A stretch of DNA of 44,174 nucleotides from Acetobacteraceae bacterium (GCA_009693865.1 SHWL01000017.1:1-44174), one strand, 5' to 3'; shown: positions 24,094-33,496, counted from the stretch's first letter. The notes: generated by a model from the sequence alone, not told the origin. Program-made: numbers and translations.

Positions 24094-25257
24094 TCAACTA
24101 CCGGGAATGACCACTCCCGCCGGCGCCTCGCCGATCTTGGTCGCGCGCGTCTTGTCCACCCGGAACACTGCCAGACCGCGGCGCACCTGCCCGTCCACCG
24201 ACAGGCCGAACCAGCCATCGACCCCGCTGAACCCCGCCGGCAGAGTCAGACCGGACGCGTTCATGCGCCCCTGCGCCGCCAGCACCCGGGCGATCGAAGC
24301 CGCGTCGTGCGCCAGATCCACCCTGGGCGGCGGGGCTTCCTTGTATTTCGCCATGTAGTCGCGAATCAGGTCGCGCCGCGTGTCAGGATCGGGCATCGCG
24401 AACCAGGCGCCGGTCAACGCGGCGGACCCGCTCGCCGGCTCGACCCACAAAGCCGGGCCCAGAATCCGCGTTTTGGTCCGGTCGATCTTCGCGTCGGCGA
24501 AGGCTTTGGCGAAGACCTTCAGGTCGTTCCCGGTCGTTCCCAACAGGATCGCCCCGAACGGCGGCGGCTGATCCGCGACCATCATGCCCGCCAACTCGTT
24601 CACCGCCGAGGTAATCGAGTCCTTGCCGGGCCCATGCAGCCGGACGAAGGGCGCCGGCTGGCTCTCGGCGGCGGCGATCCGGGTCAACTCGTCCCCCATG
24701 GCCTTGCCGAAATCATTATCCGGCAGCAACGCGACGATCGGAGCGGACCCCGCTTCCCGCATTGCCTCCCAAAGCCTGCGGACCTGCTGGCCTGGGCTGA
24801 TGCCAAGGGTCCAAACGCCGGGTTGGGACTGGGCCTGGTCGTTGGTGAACGCGAGGACCGGCACGCCGGCTCGTTTCGTCACCGGCGCCACCTGGACCGT
24901 TTCCGGGGAGGTCACGGGGCCCAGGATCAACTTCGCGCCAGCCTCGATCGCCTCCTGCGCCGCCTGGGCCGCCCCGGCCGGGGTGCCGCCAGTATCCTTC
25001 ACGATCAGCACCGGCGAGCCCGGGACCGACAGCGACAATTGTGCCGCGCGCAGCATCGGCTTGCCAATATCCGCCAGCTTGCCGCTGAGCGGCAGCAGGA
25101 TCGCGATCTGCCCGCCTTCGCCCCCGCCAACCGGAGCCGCGCCCGGGACTTGGTTCATCGCGACAGGTGCGTCAGGCTGCGACGACCCGCAGGCCGCCAG
25201 GCCAAGCGTCGCGAGCCCAAGCGTGGTGACAAGGAGTGCGAATGTCCGACGACGCAT
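24094..25257 (-). CDS. Penicillin-binding protein activator (LpoA/LppC-like lipoprotein)
   Basis: 387-residue lipoprotein with a type 1 periplasmic-binding fold. The lipobox is LGLAACGSS with Cys23 as the acylation site after a hydrophobic leader (RRTFALLVTTLGLATLGLA). The domain begins GGQIAILLPLSGKLADIGKP and continues with EAGAKLILGPVTSPETVQVA, VPVLAFTNDQAQSQPGVWTL and IVALLPDNDFGKAMGDELTR. The family resembles E. coli LpoA C-terminal domain, which stimulates PBP1A; in alphaproteobacteria it commonly lies next to rsmI, as here. Its 5' end overlaps rsmI divergently by 16 nt. Alternative: a branched-chain-amino-acid-type ABC receptor, less likely given the lipobox and neighbour. Confidence 0.87.
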   Translation of the reverse strand: MRRRTFALLVTTLGLATLGLAACGSSQPDAPVAMNQVPGAAPVGGGEGGQIAILLPLSGKLADIGKPMLRAAQLSLSVPGSPVLIVKDTGGTPAGAAQAAQEAIEAGAKLILGPVTSPETVQVAPVTKRAGVPVLAFTNDQAQSQPGVWTLGISPGQQVRRLWEAMREAGSAPIVALLPDNDFGKAMGDELTRIAAAESQPAPFVRLHGPGKDSITSAVNELAGMMVADQPPPFGAILLGTTGNDLKVFAKAFADAKIDRTKTRILGPALWVEPASGSAALTGAWFAMPDPDTRRDLIRDYMAKYKEAPPPRVDLAHDAASIARVLAAQGRMNASGLTLPAGFSGVDGWFGLSVDGQVRRGLAVFRVDKTRATKIGEAPAGVVIPGS

Positions 25258-26156
25258 GCTCGACGTCTCCCAGTGCGGCCTTGGCCGTTAAACCATTGGA
25301 CGGCCCACAAGGTCCGCCACCTGGACTTGTGCTTGTTTCCACGCCAATCGGCAACCTCGGAGATGTTTCAACTCGCGCGCGCGACGTTTTGCGGCAGTCT
25401 GACCTGATTTTGTGCGAGGACACGCGCCACACCGCCCATCTTCTGGCGGCACTTGGCATCTCGGCCCGGACCGAGCCACTGCACGATCACAACGAAGACG
25501 CTCGCATCGCGCCGATCCTTGGCCTGCTGCGGGCCGGCCGGCGGATCGCGCTGGTGTCGGACGCTGGCACGCCCTTGGTCTCCGATCCCGGCTATCGGCT
25601 GGTCCGCGCGGCGATCGCCGAGGGTCTGCCGGTCACTGCCGTTCCCGGCCCCAACGCCGCGGTCACCGCGCTGGTTCTGTCCGGCCTGCCGCCGTTGCCC
25701 TTCCTGTTCCTGGGCTTTCCGCCGCCTCGCCAGGCTGCTCGCCGCGCCGCCTTTGGAGGCCTGCGGGCGGCCGAACGCGCCGGGCTGCGCGCCACCCTGA
25801 TCTGGCATGAGGCGCCGCATCGCCTGGCGGAAACCCTGACCGACATGGCGGACGCGTTCGGCACCCGGCCCGCTGCCGTCGCCCGCGAACTGACCAAGCA
25901 TTTCGAGGAAGTACGCCGCGGCGATCTGCGGGGCCTCGCCAGCCACTACGCGACCAACGCGGCCCGAGGCGAGATCACCGTGCTGGCCGGCCCGCCCGAG
26001 GACAACGACGCCGAGGACCTGGATGGCGGTCTCCGCGCCGCGTTGAAGGATCACAGCGTGCGGGAGGCGGCGGCGCTGGTGACGGCCGCGACCGGATTGC
26101 CGAAGAAGGTCGTCTATGCGCGGGCGCTGGTGTTGGCGCGGGAGGGGAACGGGTGA
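25242..26156 (+). CDS. rsmI: 16S rRNA (cytidine(1402)-2'-O)-methyltransferase RsmI
   Basis: Tetrapyrrole-methylase-fold enzyme that 2'-O-methylates C1402 of 16S rRNA. 304 residues. Motifs: GLVLVSTPIGNLGDVSTRAR, LCEDTRHTAHLLAALGI, ALVSDAGTPLVSDPGYRLV and VTAVPGPNAAVTALVLSG (SAM-binding pocket), later FLFLGFPPPRQAARRA and VARELTKHFEEVRRGDL. ATG 25242 is chosen since AAGGAG at 25231-25236 lies 5 nt upstream; an in-frame GTG at 25236 overlaps that site. The start lies inside the divergent lpoA-like coding region. The usual downstream partners (yraN, gshB) are absent here. Confidence 0.95.
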   Translation: MSDDACSTSPSAALAVKPLDGPQGPPPGLVLVSTPIGNLGDVSTRARDVLRQSDLILCEDTRHTAHLLAALGISARTEPLHDHNEDARIAPILGLLRAGRRIALVSDAGTPLVSDPGYRLVRAAIAEGLPVTAVPGPNAAVTALVLSGLPPLPFLFLGFPPPRQAARRAAFGGLRAAERAGLRATLIWHEAPHRLAETLTDMADAFGTRPAAVARELTKHFEEVRRGDLRGLASHYATNAARGEITVLAGPPEDNDAEDLDGGLRAALKDHSVREAAALVTAATGLPKKVVYARALVLAREGNG

Positions 26157-26663
26157 GGTTGGGTTTGCCGGTCTTGGCGGCGCAAGCCTGAGCCGGCCCA
26201 AGACATGTTGGGGATCGCGGTTTCGCCGGGTTTTCCTGGCGTGGTTAGCGTCAGGACGGTCGAATCGCGAATGGATGGCTGAGCAATTTGACGTCCCGCG
26301 TCAGTAGTTTCAGCCCCTCAACCTGAGCCTGAACCAGCAGAATATCGTCAAACGGATCCCCGTGCGAGATCGGCTCAAGTAAACGCGCAGCCGCGTGCGC
26401 GGCGCTGAAGGGCAGGAAGTCGATGCTCTGCCCAGCAAGAATGCGCATGACCTGAACCGGATCGAGCCGCGACGGGGAACGTCCACATCCCCGAGTCTCG
26501 TTTCTCGACGGCACGATCCCGGGCGGTTCGACGGTCGCCCACCGACCACGCGGGAACCTTTCCTTCCCGATGCCGCATGTTCGAATATTAAGATTTTCAC
26601 CGTATCGTTTGTGCGAGAGAACACGCTTGAACTCTCCGGCCCGCGAGCTTAGGTTTGGCTACA
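26157..26663 (-). pseudogene. PIN-domain (VapC-type) gene remnant in a 507-nt gap
   Basis: On the minus strand, about 26251-26460 encodes the C-terminal half of a PIN-domain ribonuclease toxin: HAAARLLEPISHGDPFDDIL then LVQAQVEGLKLLTRDVKLLS, with the DPFD and TRD motifs that carry acidic active-site residues. Upstream, the expected N-terminal Asp motif is not in any frame; short matches are out of register and scrambled, so the gene is truncated or frameshifted. No VapB-like antitoxin is nearby. The rest of the gap (26157-26250 and 26515-26663) shows nothing I can identify. Confidence 0.6.
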
Positions 26664-27011
26664 ATGTCCCGCCATCCGCTCCGGCGTCTGCTCGCCATCC
26701 TGTTCGCCGTCGCATTCTTCAGCGCGTCGGCGTCGCAGGTCATGCCGATCCTTGCCCAACCAATGGGCGCGGGCATGACGATGGCCGCCCATGACGGCAA
26801 TTCGGACAGCCCGCCAATGCCCTGCAAGGGCACGACGCCTACCTGCATCGTCGACCCGGGCTGCATCTTCATGATTGGTGTTCCCGTTCCCGCGTCCCGG
26901 GCCGCCGTTCTCCTCACCTGGTCTCCGGTGAGCTATCAGTCGCCCGCCGCGACAATCGAGGACGGCCGCATTCGTGCGCCCGATCTCCGGCCTCCCATCC
27001 ACCTGATCTGA
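26664..27011 (+). CDS. Small exported protein of unknown function (leads the Cu/Ag efflux cluster)
   Basis: 115 residues from ATG 26664. An N-terminal signal or membrane segment (HPLRRLLAILFAVAFFSASA) is followed by a Met-rich stretch (GAGMTMAAHDGNSDSPPMPC) and two further Cys (TPTCIVDPGCIFMIG), ending in a hydrophobic/Pro-rich tail. I do not recognise a named family. Met and Cys content plus position at the head of a copper/silver efflux set suggest a periplasmic metal contact, but this is only context. It lies about 170 nt before the FixH-like gene. Confidence 0.6.
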   Translation: MSRHPLRRLLAILFAVAFFSASASQVMPILAQPMGAGMTMAAHDGNSDSPPMPCKGTTPTCIVDPGCIFMIGVPVPASRAAVLLTWSPVSYQSPAATIEDGRIRAPDLRPPIHLI

Positions 27012-27181
27012 TCGCTACGGCCGTCTCCAAGGCGGCCGTGCGCTCGCGGCTTCGTCGCGCGTCATCGGCCGGACAGGCGGTGACGGCACGCGCGAACCGA
27101 TCCGTCCAATCCGATGCCTTACGCCGGGTTGGGCCAGGTGAACACGCCGCGCCACAGCGGCCGGCCAAACAGGACCGTTTC

Positions 27182-27583
27182 ATGACTCTCTTCCGCTTTT
27201 CCGCGGGCGCCGCGATGGCGTCCGTGCTGACGATGCTGCTGCTCACTTCACCGGCGCACGCCGCCGGAAAAGACTACCGCTTCGAGGTCCTTCAAACGCA
27301 ACCGGCCGGCAAAGACCTGACCGATGTGACCGTCAGGTTGACGCACATTCCCGACGGCAAGCCCGTAACCGGCGCCGTGATCTTCCAGACCAGGGTCGAT
27401 ATGGGACCCGAGGGGATGGGCGACATGACCGGCAAGGTGACGCCACAGACTGCCGATCCGGCTGGTCATTACCGCTTCCGGGCGCAAACCGGGATGGCCG
27501 GCAAGTGGGCCCTCACCCTGACCGCGAAGGTCCAGGGGGAGACCGACACAATACGCGGCTCGGTCACGTTCGATGCGAAGTAA
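27182..27583 (+). CDS. FixH/YtkA-like exported protein
   Basis: 133 residues with a Sec leader (FRFSAGAAMASVLTMLLLTS, cleavage near AHAAG) and a single beta-rich domain: YRFEVLQTQPAGKDLTDVTV, PDGKPVTGAVIFQTRVDMGP, EGMGDMTGKVTPQTADPAGH, YRFRAQTGMAGKWALTLTAK. The P-GkPV-ga pattern and the GmaGkW motif are those of FixH/YtkA-like domains, often found beside CusCBA-type copper exporters. ATG 27182 has AGGA about 7 nt upstream; the open frame before it has no homology. The 3' end overlaps the TolC-type gene by 11 nt, so it belongs to the same operon. Confidence 0.8.
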   Translation: MTLFRFSAGAAMASVLTMLLLTSPAHAAGKDYRFEVLQTQPAGKDLTDVTVRLTHIPDGKPVTGAVIFQTRVDMGPEGMGDMTGKVTPQTADPAGHYRFRAQTGMAGKWALTLTAKVQGETDTIRGSVTFDAK

Positions 27584-28859
27584 CACGAAAACCACCGGCT
27601 CCGGGCGATGTGCCCGGCGCCGTTGGCCGGTTCGCGCGCTCGCGGCCGCGCTGCTGTTGTTCATCGTCGCGGCCGCACACGCCGAGGATGCCCGTCTCGG
27701 CGCGACAGTTGACGGCCTGCTCGCGGAAGCCACGCGGTTGAGTCCGGAGATCGCGGCACGTGCGCTCGACACCGCCGCCGCCGAGGCCGGGGCGCGTGCC
27801 GCTGGCTGGTTGCCCGATCCCACGCTGCGCGTCACGCAGGATGAAATCGACGTACTCGGCGGGACGCGCCGGCCAAAACAAATCTATGCGATCGAGCAAG
27901 AATTTCCCCTCTGGGGCAAGCGCGAACTCAAAGCGGCAGCTGACCGGGCCCGGGCTGACGTCGCGCGCGCTGAAGGCCGCATGGCCGAAGCGGAACTGGC
28001 CGAACAGGTCAAGGTCGTTTTTGCTCAATACTGGGTCGCGCACCGCGCTGGCGCCGTGCTTCAAGAACTGCACACAATTGAACGCGGGATTATCGAGACC
28101 GCGCGGAACCGCTACGCACAGGGGCGAGGCACACAGACCGATGTGCTGCGCGCGTCGGCCGTTTTGACGCGGCACCAAACCGGGATCGCGCGATTCTCCG
28201 CCCAAAAGCGATCGGCGCAAGGCGTGCTGAATGTGCTACTTCTGCGCGACCCCGCCGCGCCGCTGGCGGACCCGCGGCAACTTCGCCCTCTGCCTCCGGC
28301 AACAGCTCTGGCACCGGCCGCACTGATCGCGCGCGCCGACAATCCGCGCATCGCCGCCGCCAAAAGTCGTATCGTGGCCGCTGGCGCCAATCGCGAACTC
28401 GCCCGGAAGGAATGGTTTCCGGACGTGACATTGAGCATCGGCGCGATCGACCGGAAGGGCTATGGCCCGAACGGTTACATGGGCGCGGTCTCGCTTCGTG
28501 TTCCGCTCCAATGGGGGTTACGAGATGCGCGGGAGAGCCAGACCCAGGCGGAGCTTGGGGCCGCGGAGGCACGTCGCGATGCCTCGGCACAGGATGTCGC
28601 TCGAACGCTCGTGGAGGCAGCCGCGGCTCTTGCTGGTGCCCGTGAAACAGTAATTCTGACCCGCGACCAGCTCCTGCCGCAACTCGACGCGGCTGTTCGA
28701 TCCGCGGGCGCCGCTTACGGCAATGGCCGCACGGAACTGACGCCGGTACTCGACGCGGTGCGTGAACTCGGCGAAGCCAAACTCTCCCTCCTCGCGGCTC
28801 AGCTCGATGAACAGCGCCAGCTTGCCGCGATCGAGCGGTTGATTGGCGGTACGTTATGA
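27573..28859 (+). CDS. TolC-family outer membrane factor (CusC-like)
   Basis: 428-residue outer-membrane efflux duct. Leader RALAAALLLFIVAAAHAE, then the two repeated coiled-coil halves typical of TolC: LLAEATRLSPEIAARALDTA and ARAAGWLPDPTLRV (first half), LIARADNPRIAAAKSRIVAA and ARKEWFPDVTLSIGA (second half). There is no lipobox, unlike E. coli CusC, so attachment is through the barrel alone. Co-transcribed with the CusB-like gene (ATGA overlap). It forms the outer portion of a tripartite metal pump. Confidence 0.88.
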   Translation: MRSNTKTTGSGRCARRRWPVRALAAALLLFIVAAAHAEDARLGATVDGLLAEATRLSPEIAARALDTAAAEAGARAAGWLPDPTLRVTQDEIDVLGGTRRPKQIYAIEQEFPLWGKRELKAAADRARADVARAEGRMAEAELAEQVKVVFAQYWVAHRAGAVLQELHTIERGIIETARNRYAQGRGTQTDVLRASAVLTRHQTGIARFSAQKRSAQGVLNVLLLRDPAAPLADPRQLRPLPPATALAPAALIARADNPRIAAAKSRIVAAGANRELARKEWFPDVTLSIGAIDRKGYGPNGYMGAVSLRVPLQWGLRDARESQTQAELGAAEARRDASAQDVARTLVEAAAALAGARETVILTRDQLLPQLDAAVRSAGAAYGNGRTELTPVLDAVRELGEAKLSLLAAQLDEQRQLAAIERLIGGTL

Positions 28860-30283
28860 GCGCCATGCGTTGGATCGGCGGCGGGATCGTTGGGCTGGCA
28901 CTCGTCAGCGGCGGCGCCGGAGCGGGCTATTGGTATGCGGTCTCGCAAGTGACGCCTCCCGCGAACTCTCGACCGATTGCTTACTACCAGGATCCGGCGG
29001 GCAAGCCCGACTACTCGCCCGTGCCGAAGAAAGACGCCGAAGGACGCGACTACGTGCCGGTCCACGAACAGGCGGCCGGCGCCGCACCGGCCGCGGCACT
29101 TCCGGCGCGAGAGACCGGCGGGCGCAAGGTGCTTTACTACCGCAATCCGATGGGCCTGTCCGACACGTCGCCGGTGCCGAAAAAAGATTCGATGGGGATG
29201 GCTTACCTCCCGGTCTACGCCGGACCGGGCGGTGACGATGGCGGAACGGTCACGATAAGTCCGGGTAAAATCCAGACCCTGGGTGTTCGCACCGAGTTGG
29301 TCACGACGCGCATTGTCGCGCGAACGATACGCGCCGCGGGCACGGTGCAATTCGATGAACGGCGCCTCGCCGTGGTCAATCCGAAATTCGAGGGCTGGAT
29401 CGAAAAACTCAATGTCAACACAACCGGCCAGGCGGTTCGACGCGGCGAACCTCTGCTGGAGGTCTACAGTCCCGATCTGGTCGCGGCCCAACAAGAATAT
29501 CTCATAGCCCGCGATGCCATGGCGCATATGGGTGGGGCCGACGCCGCGGCGCGCGCGGGGGCGTCATCGCTCCGCGATGCTTCTTTGGCCCGGCTGCGCA
29601 ATTGGGACATTCCGGCGGTTGAGGTCGAGCAGCTCGCCCGCACCGGGAAAGTCCTGCGCACCCTGACGTTGCGGGCACCGATCGATGGTGTCGTCACCGA
29701 GAAGACGGCGGTCGCGGGCATGCGCTTCGCGCCCGGCGACACGTTGTTCCGTATCGCCGATCTCTCGAAGGTCTGGCTGATCGCCAACGTGTTCGAACAG
29801 GATCTGGCATCCGTCCAAATCGGCGCCTCCGCGCGCGTGACAGTCGGGTCCTGGGCCGATCGGGCCTTCACCGGCACTGTCGCCTTCATCTATCCGGCCA
29901 TGACGAGAGAAACCCGTACCGCCCAGGTGCGGATCGAACTGATGAATCCGGGCGCGTTGCTGAAACCAGATATGTATGGTCAGGCCGAAATAGGCGCGGC
30001 GTCGGACGCGATACCGGTTGTTACCGTGCCGGATTCCGCCGTGATCGATGGCGGCACGACGCAAACGGTGCTGATCGAGCAAGGCGAAGGCCGTTATCAG
30101 CCGCGCAGGGTAAAGCTAGGCCAGCGCGGCGACGGTTACGTCGAAGTGATGGACGGTGTAAGGCCCGGCGAAAAAGTGGTCGTCGGCGCCAACTTCCTGA
30201 TCGATGCCGAAAGCAATCTTCGCGCGGCGTTGCAGTCTTTTTCCCAAGGGACGGGCACTCAGGGCAAGGACAGCAAGCCATGA
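28856..30283 (+). CDS. CusB-like RND periplasmic adaptor with two heavy-metal-binding domains
   Basis: 475-residue membrane fusion protein anchored by GGIVGLALVSGGAGAGYWYA. Two N-terminal heavy-metal-binding modules are seen: residues 41-70 (YYQDPAGKPDYSPVPKKDAE...) and 93-121 (YYRNPMGLSDTSPVPKKDSM...). The second keeps the Met residues of CusB-type modules (PMG, MGM); in the first they are replaced by Ala and Arg, so it may not bind metal. The adaptor body follows: TIRAAGTVQFDERRLAVVNP, then PKFEGWIEKLNVNTTGQAVR (lipoyl), a hairpin, ITLRAPIDGVVTEK-type return and the beta-barrel YPAMTRETRTAQVRIELMNP. It overlaps both neighbours by 4 nt. Confidence 0.92.
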   Translation: MSAMRWIGGGIVGLALVSGGAGAGYWYAVSQVTPPANSRPIAYYQDPAGKPDYSPVPKKDAEGRDYVPVHEQAAGAAPAAALPARETGGRKVLYYRNPMGLSDTSPVPKKDSMGMAYLPVYAGPGGDDGGTVTISPGKIQTLGVRTELVTTRIVARTIRAAGTVQFDERRLAVVNPKFEGWIEKLNVNTTGQAVRRGEPLLEVYSPDLVAAQQEYLIARDAMAHMGGADAAARAGASSLRDASLARLRNWDIPAVEVEQLARTGKVLRTLTLRAPIDGVVTEKTAVAGMRFAPGDTLFRIADLSKVWLIANVFEQDLASVQIGASARVTVGSWADRAFTGTVAFIYPAMTRETRTAQVRIELMNPGALLKPDMYGQAEIGAASDAIPVVTVPDSAVIDGGTTQTVLIEQGEGRYQPRRVKLGQRGDGYVEVMDGVRPGEKVVVGANFLIDAESNLRAALQSFSQGTGTQGKDSKP

Positions 30284-33200
30284 TCGCCAACCTCATCCGC
30301 TGGTCCTCGCGTAACGCTTTTCTCGTCTTGCTCGCCACGTTGTTCGTTGTTGGCGCCGGGATATGGGCGGTGCGCAATACCGCTCTCGATGCGATCCCCG
30401 ATCTGTCCGATACGCAAGTGATCGTCTACACCGAATATCCCGGCCAGGCGCCGCAGGTGGTTGAGGACCAGATAACCTATCCGCTGACCACGGCGCTGCT
30501 GAGCGTGCCGCGATCGAAGGTCGTGCGTGGCTTTTCCTTCTTCGGCGTCTCGTTCGTGTATGTCGTGTTCGCGGACGGCACCGATCTCTATTGGGCACGG
30601 AGCCGCGTGCTCGAATATCTCAACTTTACCGCGAAACGCCTGCCACAGGGAGTGACGCCTTCGCTCGGCCCGGATGCGACCGGCGTGGGCTGGGTCTATC
30701 AATACATCGTGCGCGGCGCGCAAATGACGCTGGCGGAGTTGCGATCGCTGCAGGATTGGACGATCCGTTACCAACTCGCCAAGGCGGACGGCGTGGCCGA
30801 GGTCGCCAGCATCGGCGGTTTCGTCAAGCAATACCAGGTGATCGTCGATCCAAGAAAGCTACAGGCCTTCGGTCTGTCGCTGCCGCAAATCCGCATGGCG
30901 ATCGCGGGCAGCAACCTCGATGTCGGGGGCCGTATCGTCGAGATGAGCGAGACCGAATACATGGTCCGCGGCCGCGGTTATTTTCGAAGTACCGGCGACA
31001 TCGGGCAAATCGTGCTGAAGCAGCAAAACGGCGTACCGGTTCTGCTGCGCGATGTCGCCCGTGTCGAACTCGGTCCGGATGAACGGCGCGGTGTCGCGGA
31101 ACTCAACGGCGAGGGGGAGGTCGCCGGCGGGATCGCCCTCCAGCGCGACGGACAGAATGCCCTCGATGTCATCCGGTCGGTCAAGCAACGGATCGCGGAA
31201 ATCACGCCAGGCCTGCCGAAGGGTGTTTCGATCGAGGCGGTCTATGACCGCTCGGACCTGATCTTGCGGGCGATCGACACCCTGAAGCGAACGCTGATCG
31301 AGGAAAGTCTTGTCGTCGCCGCCGTGTGTATCCTTTTTCTGCTTCATGTGCGCAGCGCGCTCGTCGCCATTTTGATGCTGCCGGTCGGCGTGCTGATGGC
31401 GATGACCCTGCTTCACTTGTTGGGATTTAGCTCGAATATCATGAGTCTTGGCGGGATCGCGATCGCCATGGGCGCCATGGTCGACGCGGCCATCGTCATG
31501 ATCGAGAACGCGCACAAGCGGCTGGAACAGGCACCTCCGGGCGCATCGCGGGCGAGCGTGCTGATCGAAGCGGCGGTCGAGGTGGGACCCGCGCTGTTCT
31601 TCAGCCTCGCCGTGATCACGGTTTCGTTCCTGCCGGTGTTTACCTTGGAATCGCAAGAAGGGAGATTGTTCAAGCCGCTTGCCTTAACCAAGACCTTCGC
31701 CATGGGAGCGGGCGCCATCCTGTCGGTCACGCTCGTGCCGGTGCTGATGATGCTTTTCGTACGCGGGCGAATATTGCCGGAGCGAATGAATCCAATTAAT
31801 CGCGCGCTGATCTGGCTCTATCGACCGGCGATCGGCGCCGTGCTGCGGGCCAGGACTCTGGCGATCCTGCTCGCGCTTGTCATCCTTGGCATGACCGCCT
31901 GGCCGCTGGCCCGCCTCGGCTCGGAATTCATGCCGACGCTGAATGAAGGCACGCTGATGTATATGCCGGTGAGCTTGCCAGGCCTGTCGATCACCAAGGC
32001 CGCCGAACTGCTGCAAACCCAGAATCGCATCATCAAATCGTTTCCCGAGGTGGCGAGCGTCTATGGCAAGGCTGGACGCGCATTGACCGCGACGGACCCG
32101 GCACCGCCGGAGATGATGGAAACGATCGTCAATCTGAAACCGCCGGAACAATGGCGCCCAGGCGTCACCATCGACAGCCTCACGGCGGAGATGGACAAGG
32201 CGCTGCAATTTCCCGGCGTGAGCAATGCCTGGACGATGCCGATCAAGGCGCGCATCGACATGCTCTCGACCGGAATTCGCACGCCGGTCGGCATCAAGGT
32301 CTACGGACCGGACCTCACCACGCTCGACACGCTCTCGCGGCAGATCGAGGCCGCCGTGCGGCGTGTACCGGGAACGGCCAGCGCTTACGCCGAGCGTGTG
32401 ACGGGCGGTCGCTATCTTGAGATCGAGCCGGATCGCGCCGCCCTCGCGCGCTACGGAATCACGATCGGCGATCTGCAACAAACGATCGCGGCGGCGCTTG
32501 GCGGTGAGCCGGTCACGACCACGGTCGAAGGGCGGGAGCGCTATTCCGTTAACATCCGTTATCCGCGCGAGTTACGCGACAGTCCCGAAGCGATCGCCCG
32601 CGAGGTGCTGGTGCAGGGCGCCAGCGGTCCGGCAGTGCCGTTGGGTCAGGTCGCGCGCGTCCTGGTCACTCTGGGCCCGCCCATGGTCCGCACCGAGAAC
32701 GCGCAACTCGTGAATTACATCTATGTCGATTTGCGCGATCGCGATATCGGTTCTTATGTCACCGATGCGCGGCGCGCGGTCGCCGCCGAGGTATCGATGC
32801 CATCCGGCTATCGCCTCGAATGGAGCGGGCAGTTCGAATATCTGCAGCGCGCCAAAGCGAAGCTGGCGCTGGTCGTGCCGGTGACGCTGCTGATCATTTT
32901 CGTGCTGATTTATCTGAATTTCGGCCGCCTGACCGAAACGTTGATCGTCATGGCGTCGGTGCCCTTCGCGCTGATTGGCGGAGTCTGGCTGATGTACTGG
33001 CTGGATTACAATCTGAGCGTCGCCGTGGTGGTCGGGTTCATCGCGCTTGCCGGTGTCGCGGCTGAGACCGGCATCATCATGTTGATCTATCTCGACCACG
33101 CGCTTCAGTCGGCGCGCGGGAAAGCCGATATGGAAGGGCGGACACTCAATCGCGACGACCTACGCGCCGCGATCATGGAAGGCGCCGTTGAGCGCGTGCG

Positions 33201-33426
33201 GCCGAAGATGATGACCGTCACCGCCATCCTTGCGGGCCTGATGCCGATCCTCTGGAGCACCGGTACGGGTTCCGAACTGATGCGGCGCATCGCGGTGCCG
33301 ATGATCGGCGGCATGGTGTCCTCGACCGTGCTGACGCTGATTGTCATCCCGGCGGTTTATGCCCTGGTGAAGGGGTGGCGATTGCCGGCACCCGGAACGT
33401 GCGCAACCCGGCCGGTTCGGGAATGA
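30280..33426 (+). CDS. CusA-like heavy-metal efflux RND transporter (Cu/Ag type)
   Basis: 1048-residue inner-membrane proton-driven pump. HME-RND features: N-terminal NLIRWSSRNAFLVLLATLFV, periplasmic DLSDTQVIVYTEYPGQAPQV, and the transmembrane-4 motif GGIAIAMGAMVDAAIVMIEN, which matches the monovalent Cu/Ag group (HME4) rather than CzcA. Met562, Met612 and Met661, in LMYMPVSLPG, PPEMMETIVN and RIDMLSTGIR, correspond to E. coli CusA Met573, Met623 and Met672, with identical 50- and 49-residue spacing; these form the Cu(I)/Ag(I) site. The C-terminus RIAVPMIGGMVSSTVLTLIV is also typical. No metal sensor (CueR, CusRS) is visible next to the operon. Confidence 0.95.
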   Translation: MIANLIRWSSRNAFLVLLATLFVVGAGIWAVRNTALDAIPDLSDTQVIVYTEYPGQAPQVVEDQITYPLTTALLSVPRSKVVRGFSFFGVSFVYVVFADGTDLYWARSRVLEYLNFTAKRLPQGVTPSLGPDATGVGWVYQYIVRGAQMTLAELRSLQDWTIRYQLAKADGVAEVASIGGFVKQYQVIVDPRKLQAFGLSLPQIRMAIAGSNLDVGGRIVEMSETEYMVRGRGYFRSTGDIGQIVLKQQNGVPVLLRDVARVELGPDERRGVAELNGEGEVAGGIALQRDGQNALDVIRSVKQRIAEITPGLPKGVSIEAVYDRSDLILRAIDTLKRTLIEESLVVAAVCILFLLHVRSALVAILMLPVGVLMAMTLLHLLGFSSNIMSLGGIAIAMGAMVDAAIVMIENAHKRLEQAPPGASRASVLIEAAVEVGPALFFSLAVITVSFLPVFTLESQEGRLFKPLALTKTFAMGAGAILSVTLVPVLMMLFVRGRILPERMNPINRALIWLYRPAIGAVLRARTLAILLALVILGMTAWPLARLGSEFMPTLNEGTLMYMPVSLPGLSITKAAELLQTQNRIIKSFPEVASVYGKAGRALTATDPAPPEMMETIVNLKPPEQWRPGVTIDSLTAEMDKALQFPGVSNAWTMPIKARIDMLSTGIRTPVGIKVYGPDLTTLDTLSRQIEAAVRRVPGTASAYAERVTGGRYLEIEPDRAALARYGITIGDLQQTIAAALGGEPVTTTVEGRERYSVNIRYPRELRDSPEAIAREVLVQGASGPAVPLGQVARVLVTLGPPMVRTENAQLVNYIYVDLRDRDIGSYVTDARRAVAAEVSMPSGYRLEWSGQFEYLQRAKAKLALVVPVTLLIIFVLIYLNFGRLTETLIVMASVPFALIGGVWLMYWLDYNLSVAVVVGFIALAGVAAETGIIMLIYLDHALQSARGKADMEGRTLNRDDLRAAIMEGAVERVRPKMMTVTAILAGLMPILWSTGTGSELMRRIAVPMIGGMVSSTVLTLIVIPAVYALVKGWRLPAPGTCATRPVRE

Positions 33427-33496
33427 CCTTCTGAACGCTGACGAAGGAGTGACACGGATCAGTCACGCTCCGCCGCGGCAGGGAGGGAACCCAACA

